Shown here piece after piece: positions 1-10,805 of a stretch of 36,052 nt of DNA. Location of the stretch: NCBI GenBank assembly GCA_027943245.1, contig JANDJZ010000527.1, positions 1 through 36,052 of the forward strand, in the 5' to 3' direction. This DNA is from Acanthamoeba sp. SK_2022b (Eukaryota; Discosea; Longamoebia; Acanthamoebidae). Below the pieces are notes generated by a model that saw only the letters and a list, made by a program, of their open reading frames with translations, had not been told where the DNA came from and did no database searches. A program made the translations under genes and the position numbers. Positions within the stretch are counted from its first letter, which is position 1. Every line of letters starts with the position of its first letter.

Positions 1-10
1 GAAGACGCAC

Positions 11-1803
11 CATTAGGACTTGAATGTAGCGGGGCAACTTGTTGGACTCGATGGCGTTGACGATCTTGCGAATCTGGACCTCGGTGATCTGAGAGCAGAG
101 CGCGCGGTTGTTGTGGAACATCTCATTGATCGTCACCGCCACATAGAGGTCCTAGAGCGTTGCGTCATTACACGAATATTTTGCATCAGCATCAACTCGC
201 GAGTCAACACCAGTGGGTCCAGGTCACACGGCACCTTGCCCATCATCTTGAGGAAGAAATCCAAGTACTCGAACAACGCGCCCTGGTTGTCAGCGTTGTC
301 CTTGCAGAACTGTTGTTGCACCAAGACAAAATGTCAGCCACCAACACGACCACTAGTAAAATTTACTTTTAAGTAATATTTATTTGATTATTGAGTCCAT
401 TAAAATGAAAAATAAATTACAAAATGCGTACCGCGGCGAGGAATTGGAAGACAGCGACGAAGAGGGGCTTGTTGAAGGGCATGTGCAAAAGCTCGATGGC
501 CACCTTGTGGGCCTCCAGGTTCTTCAGGATGCGCTGGTTGTGCACATTCACGATGTCCTCTGCTTGCGCGCGCGACGCCGTCGTCATTAGCGTGAAGCGC
601 CAAAAGCATCGACGGGGGAGGGACGAGGCAGGGCCCGCGTCCGCCCAAGGGCCAACGCACTCTTTACGCAGAGCCTCGCGAACTTGTCGATGATGGGCAA
701 GATCAGCGCATCGGAGCTGCTCTTCTCCAAGAAGGATTTGAGGTCGTCCATCTTTTGCGCCACCTACGAGTAAACACACAGCGTGCCCGCACAGCGCCAA
801 CGTGTAAGTCGCAAACGCGTTGAGAGTCATGTCGCGCAGTGGTGGCCACTTACGAATTGGAAAGTCTTGACGTTCTTGTCGGTGACCAGGATTTGCACTT
901 GCTGCAGCTCGGTGAGCAGCTCGAAGCGTTGGCTGTACGCGCACGTCTGTCAGAACGCGGGCCTCGGCAGAGAGCCAACAGATGAGAGGCCAGGCGCACC
1001 TGAACTGGCGTACGAGCAGGTTGCCGGCGGCCAACGAGAGCGGCGTGTAGTCGCACATGACCATGTACCGCAGCGTTCGCTCTAGGATGTCCGACTGCTG
1101 GCCGCCCCTCTCCGACTCGCCCAGGAAATCGTTCCAGACCTTATCCCGAATTCCATCAATAAGGTTGTAATATTAAATACAAATGATTAATTTTTATAAA
1201 ATCAAAATAGAAATGAATTTAAAAATGAAAAAAAAATTAGCGTTTACCTTGGAGGCCTCGTCGATCTTCTCCTCGGTGGCCTTGCTGATCTTGGTGAGGT
1301 CGGTGGGCACACCTGGCCGTGTCGCGCAGCGTCAGTTGAATCAAAGCCAAGGCAACAAAGATGCGTCAACGAGGTCGAGCGGTCAAAGAGAGAGTGATAC
1401 CGTCCATCTGCTTGCGCAGGATGACGAGCAGCTCGGTCAATCGGCGGTCGAGGCGCAGATTGAAGAACATGTCCATGAGCAGGCACAGGTTGTACTTGGT
1501 CTTCATGATCCAGATGGTGCGGTCGTCCTGCTTGAACAGCGGGTTTTGCTCGCCCTCTGAACCGAATCGCACACGCGACACGCGAGCGTGAGCAGGCCGA
1601 GGGCAAAAACAGCGAGCCGTGTGGTGGTTGGAGGCGTACCGGACACTTCGGTGGAAGGGTCGAGCAGAGCGAGGATGGAGGAGATGAGGTCCCGCAGCGT
1701 GCCCTCCGACTGCATCCAGAAGCCCAGCTCGAACATTCGCTTCATCAGAACAACCATCTGCCGCGCATCAACAGAACGCATTAGCCATCGAGTCAGATCA
1801 TTG

Positions 1804-1855
<52 letters not shown>

Positions 1856-2696
1856 CACGGTGAAGCAAGGTAGTACCGCGAGCGTGAGCTTGTTGTGGGA
1901 GATGGAGTTGACCGACTGGGCGTAGTTGTCGGCGATGTAGTAGCCCACGTACTTGCACAGGTCGGACCTGGTCTGGCGCGAGTCGCGCATGCTGGCGTCG
2001 TCGAACCCGCCCAGCTGCGGCTTCTGCTCGAGGTCGGACCACACGCGCGTGTAGTTGACCAGCGTGATCGACTTGTAGGGCTCCACGTCGACGTAGAGGT
2101 GCTGCATCAGCAGGCAGAACGAGGCGCGCAGCGTGAAGGGCAGGTCGGGGTTGGTCATGCAACGCAGCACCAGCGGGTAGGTCATCACTCGCGAGATCTT
2201 GGTGCTCGCGAAGCTGTTCCGGCCCTGTGCACACCAGGTGCCAACCGATGACCAAGTTAGCCCAACGCTCGCATTGTATATGCGGTGAACTTACCAGACA
2301 GAGGTTGGACAGGAGCTTGATGGTCCTGATGAAGTAGATCTGCTTGTCGTCGCGCTTCTCGCCCTCGTTCATGAACTCCTCGATGGGCGTCCACGGCTCG
2401 CGGATGGAGGGCTGCACCATGACCTCGCCCGTCTCCTCGATCATCTTGATGCTGATGAGGAGATCGTGGTTCTCGACGATGAGCCGCTCGCAGATGAAGT
2501 TCTGGTTCCGCGTGAGCGGCTCGTCGCCGCAGCGGCACAGGATGGACAGGAATTTGATGTAGCTCGACTTGCGGCCCGTGTTCCGGAGGCGGAAGATGAA
2601 GAACAGCACCTGGTCGTCGGCGATGTTCTTCAACAGGTTGTAGTTGTCGCGGAACAGCTCCATCAACGTGTCCGTACAGGGAGGAAAGGTCATCTG

Positions 2697-2757
<61 letters not shown>

Positions 2758-3352
2758 CAGGCCATTGGTCAACGTCGTGCGCTTGCAACAGAGAGTAGAC
2801 GGGGACACGGGTACCCGCTTCTGGAAGTAGTTGACGTATTTGCTCATGGCCATGCGATTGGTGGGGTTCTTCTTGAGGATCTGCTTGAGCAGCTTGTAGG
2901 CGTGCTGGGCGATGATGAAGAGCGTGTAGTTCTCCGGCCGCTCGTAGGCCTTGCGCTGGATGGCCTTCTGGCTGAAGGTCTGCTGCAGCAGGTTCATCAT
3001 GATCGCGATCACCTGTTTGACGTCCACCAAAAACGAAAACGAAATCGAAATCGAAACACAAAACCAAACGAAATCCGAAAATTGCAATCAGCAGACCGCG
3101 TTGGGCACGTGGGTCGGCCGGCGACGTACGTGTTGTTCGCGGAGCAGGTCCTGGTTGGCCGGGATGGGAATGCCCTCGCGCGACAGCACGTCGTCGTCGC
3201 CTGTCGACGAGATCGTGCAGGAGATGATGAGGTCCTTGAGCACGCCGATCACCCGCTTGGTGTCCATCGCCAAAATGCCCTTCGAGACCGTGAGCCCAGT
3301 CTTGGTGAAGTCCATCTTCTCGCCCTGGGTCAACTGTTTGTGTTGTGTTGTG

Positions 3353-3409
<57 letters not shown>

Positions 3410-3841
3410 GTTGGGCACGCAGGTAAGCGCCTATCATGGTAGAACGAATATGCGTGTGGACACGAACCTTGGCCACGCACTGCTTCAAGATGGCCACCTG
3501 ACCGACGACGCGGAGCAGGTTGTCGATCTCCTCGCGCGACGCGGGCACCACCGCAAAGGCGTCCTCGTCGAGGCGCTCCTCGCGACCGATCAACTGCACA
3601 CAGCGGCCAACGCGAACGCGAACGGTTCGGTCAGTGGCGGTGGTTCTAGTTATGGGGATATGGGTGGTGGGCTGCACCTTCATCCTGTTCTTCTCCTGTG
3701 CTTCCTTGCAGGCGTGTAGGTAGCACTTGGTGTTGACGTGGCGTATGCGCATGTACGACTCCAGCTTGACCCGCTTGTCCGTCTCCTGTCATTGCAACGG
3801 GGCAAGCACGCCGTTCAGCAGCAATGTTTGTGTGGCGTGTG

Positions 3842-3902
<61 letters not shown>

Positions 3903-4038
3903 AATTGTTTGCGTACGGTGGTGGCGCCCAGTGGGTGGACGGTGAAGAGTGTGGCCGAGCTGCTGAACTCCTTGACCGTGGTGAAGGTGCACTCCACCAG
4001 CTCCTCCTCCTCTTCATCGCTCGCACTACCCAGGCTGG

Positions 4039-4113
<75 letters not shown>

Positions 4114-6127
4114 CGAAGTGAGTGAACGTGGTCAAGTGTTGTCGGTGAAGCTCGGGGCGCGGGCGGCACCTCAGCCCGATGCGGCGCCTGGGCTGGGGCA
4201 CGTTCAGCTTCATAGCGCTGCCGCCCTCGCCGCTGTCCCTCCGCCGCGAGATGGGGCTCGCGTTCTTCTCCTTCGGCTTGGGATAGGCCGCCAGGTAGTG
4301 GCCGGTCGCGATGTGTTTGAACCTGGTCCGATCGCACAAACTCAGCCCAGTGCGCAGGCAGTCGGCGTAGGGCCAGACAGCGGTACCTGTAGAACGTCTC
4401 GTACTGGACGACGCCGCCCCTGTTGGGCCGGTCCAGCTCGATCTGCCACAGGGCGTTAGAGTTGAGGGGCGCCTTCTTGGCGTCGTCCGACGGCGATCCC
4501 GAACCGGCAAACAGCTGCAGGTAAACTGTGCATTCCACACGTGGAACACGGCACCGGTTAGCATCGAGGTATGCGAGCAACGTTCGCAGTGAGAAGCGCG
4601 CGCGTGCCGATCATACCTTCGTCCATTTTCGGGTCGGGCGCACGGGTGGCCTTCTCCTTCTCGGCGTCCTCGTCGACAAAGTCGTCGTCGGGCAGCTCGT
4701 TAGTGAGGTAGCCCTCGGCCTCCTTGTGGAACATGCGGATGACGTCGCCGGCCTTGAGGAACGAGTCCGATTCCTGGACATACGGCGCAAAGGGGATCAC
4801 GCGCCAGCTGCTCTTCTCCGTCGTGGCGTTGACCTCCCGCTTCTGGTACGTCGTCTCCTTGCTCACGTGCAAGAAGATCGAATTGTAGCACTTGGACTCG
4901 AGTATGATCTGATCGCCCAAGTGGATCTGTCCAGCCAACACCACCACAACAACGAGGTGAATTGATGAGCGGGCTGAGCCCGATGCGCTTACTACGGGGG
5001 GGGGAGAGCGTGAAGGCGGGCTCGGCGTACGTTCTCGCCTTCGGCCATGGTCTTGAAGCGAGGGAGGAGGGTGAACCAGGACCCCTCATTGCCCATGGGA
5101 TCCAAGTACACGCGGAGGCAATGCGTTTCGATTTCGGCGATCTCCTTGGAAGTCACGGTCACAAACTTGTTGCTCTTTACGTGCAGCAACTGTTGATCGT
5201 TGGTTGGTTGGGTTGGGTTGTTGATGGTGATATTATTGATGATGTATCGTTGTTAGGGGCTTGGAATTAGCGAGTCAACAACAGTGGATATGGGGGCCGC
5301 ACCTGCACAGTCTGGCCGTAGGACAGCGTGTTGCCTGCGAGACGGCCAAACTCGGCATGGTTCTCGCTCTCCTCTTCCACCTCGTGTTTCTGTGGGTGGC
5401 AATACAAGTGTAGAGAGAGAGAGAAAAAACTGTGAGTTCATGAAAGTGGGCCACTACGCATGCAACGCTCGATAACGGCACCTTGAGCTGGATCAGCTTC
5501 TTCTCGAGGTGTGCGGCTTCGGGGTCAGGATCGAACTGGCGCGAGCCGATGGACGAGCGCGTGCGGCTCACCGCGTCGAGCTGATCGTTCAGCGCCGTGT
5601 GCGCATCGTACTTGTTGCGTGGACAGATCCTGAAGACGCAGTCTGCTCCACACAGGTTCAAGGTCAATGTCAAGGAGGAGCCACGAGTCTCGCTCGTGCC
5701 TGGCGCGTGTGACTCTGCACGGTACCAGAGAAGTGATCTGGGATGCGCTTGTCTTGACCGATGCTCGAGATTTGACAGTCGCTGTCGATGAATCTGCACG
5801 ACCACAGCCAGAACAGTAATAAGAATAAATTAAAAAACAAATAAAGAAGCAGTGGATGAGTGTGAGATGGAAGTACCCTTCAGAGGAAACGTAGCCGTTG
5901 CCTTCAATGGAAAAGAGGGAGATGCTGTCGCCAATGCGAAGGATGGTCTCTTCAGGCTTCATGTTCTCCAAATCGAAGAGATGATCCTTGGGCTTAAGCG
6001 ATCTCTTGAGCTTGGCACCAGCAAGCGCGAAATTGGTCGCCGCCATCCATGGTGATGTCATCGGCGAGGCCGCGCCGGCAGCCGCTAGCACCTTTCCCGG
6101 AGGCGCCAACAACATCTCGCTTCCCAA
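11..6127 (-). CDS. Inositol 1,4,5-trisphosphate receptor-like calcium channel, N-terminal part (partial at left edge)
   Basis: This is the ligand-binding half of an IP3-gated Ca2+ release channel; the channel pore would lie beyond the left edge. I place 24 exons, all phase-consistent: 5877-6127, 5726-5793, 5482-5642, 5303-5389, 5031-5189, 4617-4926, 4387-4525, 4170-4322, 3917-4034, 3678-3785, 3468-3593, 3130-3333, 2815-3012, 2295-2693, 1877-2224, 1640-1757, 1401-1556, 1248-1312, 1000-1139, 854-932, 668-763, 432-557, 172-309, 11-151. The start is 6127, or 6046 if the shorter N-terminus is used. Family signatures in order are [10 protein letters not shown] then [34 protein letters not shown] and [12 protein letters not shown] (MIR region), [12 protein letters not shown]-type helices ([19 protein letters not shown]), and a RIH-associated part ([24 protein letters not shown]). 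Roughly 1,270-1,296 codons are visible, compared with about 2,700 in animal receptors. Several introns carry microsatellites. The exact acceptor of exon 12 is uncertain (3323 or 3333). Confidence 0.88.
1805..1854. repeat. (CA)n microsatellite in IP3-receptor intron
   Basis: About 25 CA units inside the intron 1758-1876; it reads (TG)n on the coding strand. Confidence 0.95.
2699..2756. repeat. (CA)n microsatellite in IP3-receptor intron
   Basis: About 29 CA units in the intron 2694-2814, directly beside the acceptor; (TG)n on the coding strand. Confidence 0.95.
3355..3407. repeat. (TG)n microsatellite in IP3-receptor intron
   Basis: About 26 TG units preceded by TGTTG variants; it lies in the intron between exons ending at 3468 and 3333 and reads (CA)n on the coding strand. 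Confidence 0.95.
3844..3901. repeat. (TG)n microsatellite in IP3-receptor intron
   Basis: About 29 TG units in the intron 3786-3916; (CA)n on the coding strand. Confidence 0.95.
4040..4113. repeat. (AAC)n trinucleotide repeat in IP3-receptor intron
   Basis: About 24 AAC units in the intron 4035-4169, (GTT)n on the coding strand and adjacent to the acceptor. Frames through it give poly-Asn, poly-Gln or poly-Leu/Val that are not translated in my model. Confidence 0.95.
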
Positions 6128-6469
6128 TCAATGCCCTAACTTTTCTATTTATCCAATTAATAATCTGAGATTAGTGCTATCAATGCCAAGGAAACGGCCA
6201 TTGAGAGCATACTCTTGTTGGGCGAGACCTGGTTGGGTGTTGATGTGGGCGCCAGGCAAAGCTGATGTCGATTCCCGTGAAGAAAGCTTGTGGTCCACAA
6301 GCATATGCACTTCACCAAAAGGAAGGACAAATGAGGCACGTTTGGAATGCAACGCGTGACTCAATGCTAGGCAACCTTGAGCAAGGATGAGCTGCCAGCT
6401 TTCGTGAGTTGATGACCACTACTAGAGGGTGCCCATGCCCAAAGGGGCTCGTTGCTGCATTAGGCGGGC
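6128..6469. other. Spacer between IP3-receptor-like gene and methyltransferase gene
   Basis: This stretch lies between the start of the IP3-receptor-like gene and the stop codon of the upstream methyltransferase gene, both on the minus strand. It should hold the IP3-receptor promoter and the methyltransferase 3' UTR. Short open frames of 60-71 residues exist on the minus strand but show no recognisable family and no splice continuity with either gene. I see no RNA gene or repeat in it. Confidence 0.5.
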
Positions 6470-7241
6470 TCATGTATTGCCACGGCGAGTGAAGGTGCAC
6501 AGGCGCATGGGCTCCGGGCTGTCGTCGGTGCAGGCGAGCACGCGGGGCGGGTCGTGCATGACCACGCGGCACTCGAACCCGTGGGCCGCGGCGACTTGGG
6601 GCAGGCGGTCGTCGAGCCGCTTGCCTCGCGAGCTGTAGAGCACCAGGAAGCGGGCGTCGGCCGTGTGCGCGAGGAGGCCCTGGACCACGGTGAACAGCGC
6701 TGGCAGCGCTTCAAACGAGTAACTGCACACATCGAACAGCGCCGCTCATGGCAGCGTCAGCTCATACTGATCTATGTTGAGATGTGTCGAGACTCTCCAC
6801 GTACATGATATCCGAGCCCTGATAAACAACAACGTTCGAGGTGAGGCTCGATAGTGCGGGGGAGGCGGGTGGGTGTGTGTGAAAGCGGGGCCGGCGCACC
6901 ACGATGACATCAAAGGCCGAACAGTCGTGCTTCTTCTTCCACTCGTCCAAGTCCTCTGTCCAATTCAGCGAGCAACACCGAACACGACTCGTTGCTATGC
7001 ACGAGAACGTTCCCCAGCCAGTTAATCGTGTGCGTACAGTCCAGCAGGCAGGGGCAAGGCTGGGCGGCGCCGGGCGCACCTGGGAGGGCGTCCCTGTTGG
7101 CGTCGATGTTCTCCTGGATCACCGGGACGACCTCCTCCTCGCCGTCGGTGATCAGCACTTGACCACAAAGGAGCGACGCCACGAGCCCCACCAGCCCTGT
7201 GTCGACGGCCGATAGATCCACCCGCACATCCATTACGCGCG

Positions 7242-7277
<36 letters not shown>

Positions 7278-7820
7278 CACACACACACACACACAACACA
7301 CACACATGGCCGCTGAATCGATCGAATGTCACTGACATGCGACGGAGTGAGAGCTGCCGATACCAACGCCTGCGCCCAGCTCGAGCACGGCCTTGCCTCG
7401 CCACTGGTCCGGTTCGGCGGCGATGAGATGCGCCTGGCGGACAGCAGATTGGACCAATCGTCAGCCAGCGCACAGACCCAGAGGCAGGCCTACAGCTCGC
7501 GCACCAGAGCCTCGGCGGCCGGCCACAACATGAGCCCCGTCAAGTCCGAACTGCCGTCCAGGATCCCAGCTACACACGCAGGCACACGCGCACGCGTTGG
7601 GGGAAGCGTGGAACACCTCTGGCAGTGCTTGGTGGGGGGAGGTGTACCAGCGTCGCAGGGCGCGAGCTGCTCCACGCGAGCAATGCGGAGGGAGGTGACT
7701 TGTCCCTCGTGCGGCACCTTTAACACCACATGACCACTCTCGGCGTAGCTGAAATACAATCCAACTTTTAAAATATTCAAATCAAATATAAATCTCTCAG
7801 GACAAGACGCACCTCTGCAT
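6470..7820 (-). CDS. METTL21-like protein methyltransferase (class I, SAM-dependent)
   Basis: A seven-beta-strand methyltransferase of the lysine-methyltransferase (METTL21/FAM86/methyltransf_16) type. Eight exons give 723 nt, 240 residues: 7813-7820, 7648-7748, 7505-7569, 7364-7433, 7080-7196, 6900-6994, 6805-6818, 6470-6722. The first coding exon is only 8 nt (ATGCAGAG) and the seventh only 14 nt. Motifs are LMLWPAAEAL before the SAM site, motif I VLELGAGVGLVGLVAS built across an exon junction, post-I LITDGEEEVV, and the family hallmark FDVIVGSDIIYSFEALPALF, which only appears when the 14-nt exon is included. It probably methylates a protein side chain in the cytosol; the substrate cannot be told from the sequence. 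It lies 94 bp downstream of the kinase gene that ends at 7915 and could share its transcription territory. Confidence 0.83.
7243..7306. repeat. Interrupted (CA)n tract in methyltransferase intron
   Basis: CA units broken by two AACAC interruptions, inside the intron 7197-7363; (TG)n on the coding strand. Confidence 0.93.
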
Positions 7821-7914
7821 GCCGCCAAAGTAATATTAAAAGAAAATAAAACGAAAATAAAAAATCTCTTTCTTTGTTTCTTTTCGCTCTGGAGGGCTCA
7901 AACAGACCCTAGGG

Positions 7915-8332
7915 CTAGAGGGCAGGCGAGAGGAGATAGGCCTGGGTGATGCCCGCGATTCGCTGCACCATCTCTTGATGGCGGTCCTTGCGCTGCTCGT
8001 CCCGTGTGCGTACGTTGAATTGCCTGGTCGACAAAAACCACCATTACAGGGAGCAAATAAGCATGATCATCACGCGAAGCTGTGCAAGCCACTCGCTTGG
8101 TGGCGGCTGGACAAGATACCTGAACCGCCAGAACGCGATGGTGAGCGCGGCGTATTGGATGAACAGCGGCAGCTTGGCCTTCTCCTCAGCGGACATGGGC
8201 CGCTTGGCGTCGTAGGCCAAGACAAAGGCCTGCATGAGCTCCTCGTCCAGCTTGTTGCCTCGCGGGTAGCAGCACCCGAGGATCGTCTTTCAAGCGAGAG
8301 AGCGAGTGAGGAACGTGTGTGCTGCGCACGCG

Positions 8333-8401
<69 letters not shown>

Positions 8402-9547
8402 CATGCCGACGTCGAGAAGGAGAGGGCCGTGGCACACCTCTTCAAAGTCGACGATTCCCACCAGCTCCTCTCCATCAAACATGACTGGACACGAGTCGGA
8501 GTCGAAGTTGACCGCATCGATGATGAGAGGTAGCGACTGCAGGAGGAAAGAAGAAGAATAAGACGCTGGCCGTACCGTTATCGGGGAAGATGTCGCCGTG
8601 CAGCATGCCTTGCGGAAGTGTCGGGTCGGCAATGACGCCGCGGAAGCCGTCGAGCTGTTGGCGCAGGAACCTGAATGACCTTCAGCATTTCTCTACTGCT
8701 GCCAATCCACCCGAATAAACGTGCGCGTTTGTGCATTTACCTGACGAAGTCGTGGCTCTCGAACGCCGTGCCCTTGACCTCCTCGAGGAAGGGGTCGATC
8801 GCCGACACGCTGCGCGCGTTCGTGAGCCAGGCAAACCAACACCGACGAAGCGTGGCGTGAGGGGGGGGGGCAGTGTTACCCCATGGGGAAAGGAGGCAGG
8901 TGATCGACCGGGGTCAGGGTGTGCAGTGTGGCCACGGCAGTGCCCAGCTGAGACATCATGCGCGGCGTCACTCCCTCGATCGTTCCCGGCCCGCCCTGCA
9001 GGGTCACAACCACATAGAAGTAGGAGCACACTCAGGCCCACGTCCATGGAGCGGAGAGGAGGGCACGTACGCGAAGGAAGTCGTAGATGATGGCGCGCAG
9101 CGTGTCGTTGTTCTGGCAGAGCACGTACCCATCGCCTCCCTTGAGTGGATGCGGCAGGCAAGTGGGAAAGTGCACTGCGCGCATGGCGTTGAGGGCCGCC
9201 ACTTGCACCTGCAAACCCCCGCGAGGTGAAAAGGGTAAAATAATAATAGAATAATCATTTCAAATGTACCTGGAGGCTGTACTTGTCCTTCTCATCGCAG
9301 ATTTTCAGGAGATATGCCCCTGTCGTGGTGTCAACGCGGTAGTTCGAGTTGGCCAGCCCTCCGCTGATCTTCTGCAGGTTTTCGAGATGGTGAAATCATG
9401 CAATTAATCTCCCGTTCTCGTCTCGATAAAAGATATAAAGCGCATCGCTACCTTGGCCTCGAGCACTCTGCCGAGGTCGTAGTGCGTGTGGAAGAGCTCT
9501 TCCACCTGCGCTTGCGTCAGCAGGGTGTACACGGGTGCCTCCTCCAT
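7915..9547 (-). CDS. Homoserine kinase type II-like (ThrB2, APH/choline-kinase fold)
   Basis: A small-molecule kinase of the aminoglycoside-phosphotransferase fold, most like bacterial type-II homoserine kinase, which phosphorylates L-homoserine in threonine synthesis. Nine exons sum to 975 nt, 324 residues, the usual ThrB2 length: 9452-9547, 9270-9371, 9071-9208, 8880-8995, 8741-8809, 8576-8670, 8402-8484, 8120-8286, 7915-8023. The N-terminus (VYTLLTQAQVEELFHTHYDL) and ISGGLANSNYRVDTTTGAYLL match the family. The catalytic loop HGDIFPDN gives Asp200 and Asn205, and IVDFEE gives the metal-binding Asp218. An upstream in-frame ATG at 9586 could add 13 residues. Hydroxylysine kinase, or another APH enzyme, is the main alternative. 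Confidence 0.78.
8334..8399. repeat. (TG)n microsatellite in homoserine-kinase-like intron
   Basis: About 33 TG units filling most of the intron 8287-8401; (CA)n on the coding strand, starting at the donor. Confidence 0.95.
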
Positions 9548-9729
9548 CTTCGCGTCTGGCTTTTGTGTTTGTGCGCGACTCCGCAACGCTCAACCTGCCA
9601 GTTCGCTGTCATCAACAACTCGACCAACCTCTCGCTGTTTGAGCCTGCCACGCTTGCATTTGATCAAACCACAGAGGAACACAGACAGAGTGGATGACGG
9701 TGGTCCACACAGCTCTACGATCAACATGG

Positions 9730-10641
9730 TCATGATGATGTATCATCGGGTGAGGATCGGACGGTGATGGGGATGGTTGCGCGTATGCCCTTGGTCTTGC
9801 CCTTTTCCACCACGCCCTCCACCCGCAGCACGTAGCTGATGTGATTGCCGACCTCGATCGACGTCACGGGCGTCTCGGGCGGGATGGGGAACTCCAGGTC
9901 GCCCACCCACACCGGCCGCTCCTTGCGCGCCAACGGCAGAACCGGGCTCGGGTCGAAGAAGCTGGGCTTCGAAAAGTCCTATTCCAATCCCACAACCTTC
10001 AGCTCACCCGCACGAACACACGTCACACATGATGAAGAGGGAGGGCGCACGGTCTCCTCGATGACGGACTTCTTCTTCTTCACGACTGTTCGCTGTTCGG
10101 TAATCCAGGCCTGGATGCCCGTGACGACCTTGGGCGAGTAGTTCTCGAATTCGACTGTCTCACCGATTGCCACCATCGACGACCACGATCAGGGCCTCGT
10201 AGCAGGGAGAAGAGGGAGATTTGGGGGGGGATCGCGTTACCGGTGATGCTGACCCAGCCGCCGGGATAGACTAGGGTCATGACGGTGACTTTCATGACCA
10301 TGGGCTTCGTGTTCCACGAGTACTTCTTGGACACGGTGACGGTCTGCACGTCGGTCGAGGTACGGGCGATGATGGGGCCCGCCCCGATGCCTCTTCGCAC
10401 GAGATCGCTGGGAAGAGTCACCGTCTTGCCCTCGCGCATCATCGGGCCTGAGATCTGCGAGACCGTGCCTCGGCCCATGTACCCGCTCCCCGAAGCCGCC
10501 GCAGCTGCAAATAATGGAAGTGAGGCCACCACCCCACGCAGCGCGCAAGTTGGCGGCGAGGGGCGAGGGGAGGGCAAGGCACGTACGGCGCGGTGAGAAC
10601 GCCGAGGTGGTATTCCTTCGGTACAAGTCGTGTGCAGCCTC
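9730..10641 (-). CDS. Arrestin-domain-like protein
   Basis: Four exons are supported: 10587-10641, 10241-10504, 10051-10154, 9730-9978, together 672 nt ending in an in-frame TGA (223 residues visible). The second half reads like an arrestin C-domain: WVSITVEFENYSPKVVTGIQ (an N-x-S-x-K-x-V strand), then WVGDLEFPIPPETPVTS and HISYVLRVEG followed by IRATIPITV. Arrestin-fold proteins act as cytosolic adaptors for receptors and endocytosis. The first half (SGPMMREGKTVTLPSDLVR) is more divergent. The true 5' exon is not clear: the first listed exon opens with GAG GCT after an AG, and upstream I find only a short ATG frame of the wrong phase. Translation could instead begin at the ATG at 10478. The family call is moderate and the gene boundaries on the 5' side are open. 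Confidence 0.55.
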
Positions 10642-10805
10642 CTGTATGCGTTGTGAGAGGAGAGAATGGCGTGAGAAGCTGCCCCGCGTAAAGCTCACGG
10701 GAAGCGCATCAATACCCGGTTATTGCCGGCCGGGGTGTATGGCAGTTGTGCGGCCGACTGCAAGTTGCGGCGTTGTGGTGGAGTAGAGAGGTGAGTTGAT
10801 GACAC

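Noticed and set aside
1503..2765. A 420-codon minus-strand open frame running through two CA/TG tracts
   Set aside because: It stays open only because the dinucleotide tract reads as Val-Cys. The real exons 14-16 of the IP3-receptor gene lie in it in different frames, separated by clear splice sites.
3815..4564. Open frames with poly-Leu, poly-Gln, poly-Asn or poly-Val across the AAC repeat
   Set aside because: The repeat is inside an intron bounded by good splice sites; joining across it restores the IP3-receptor sequence.
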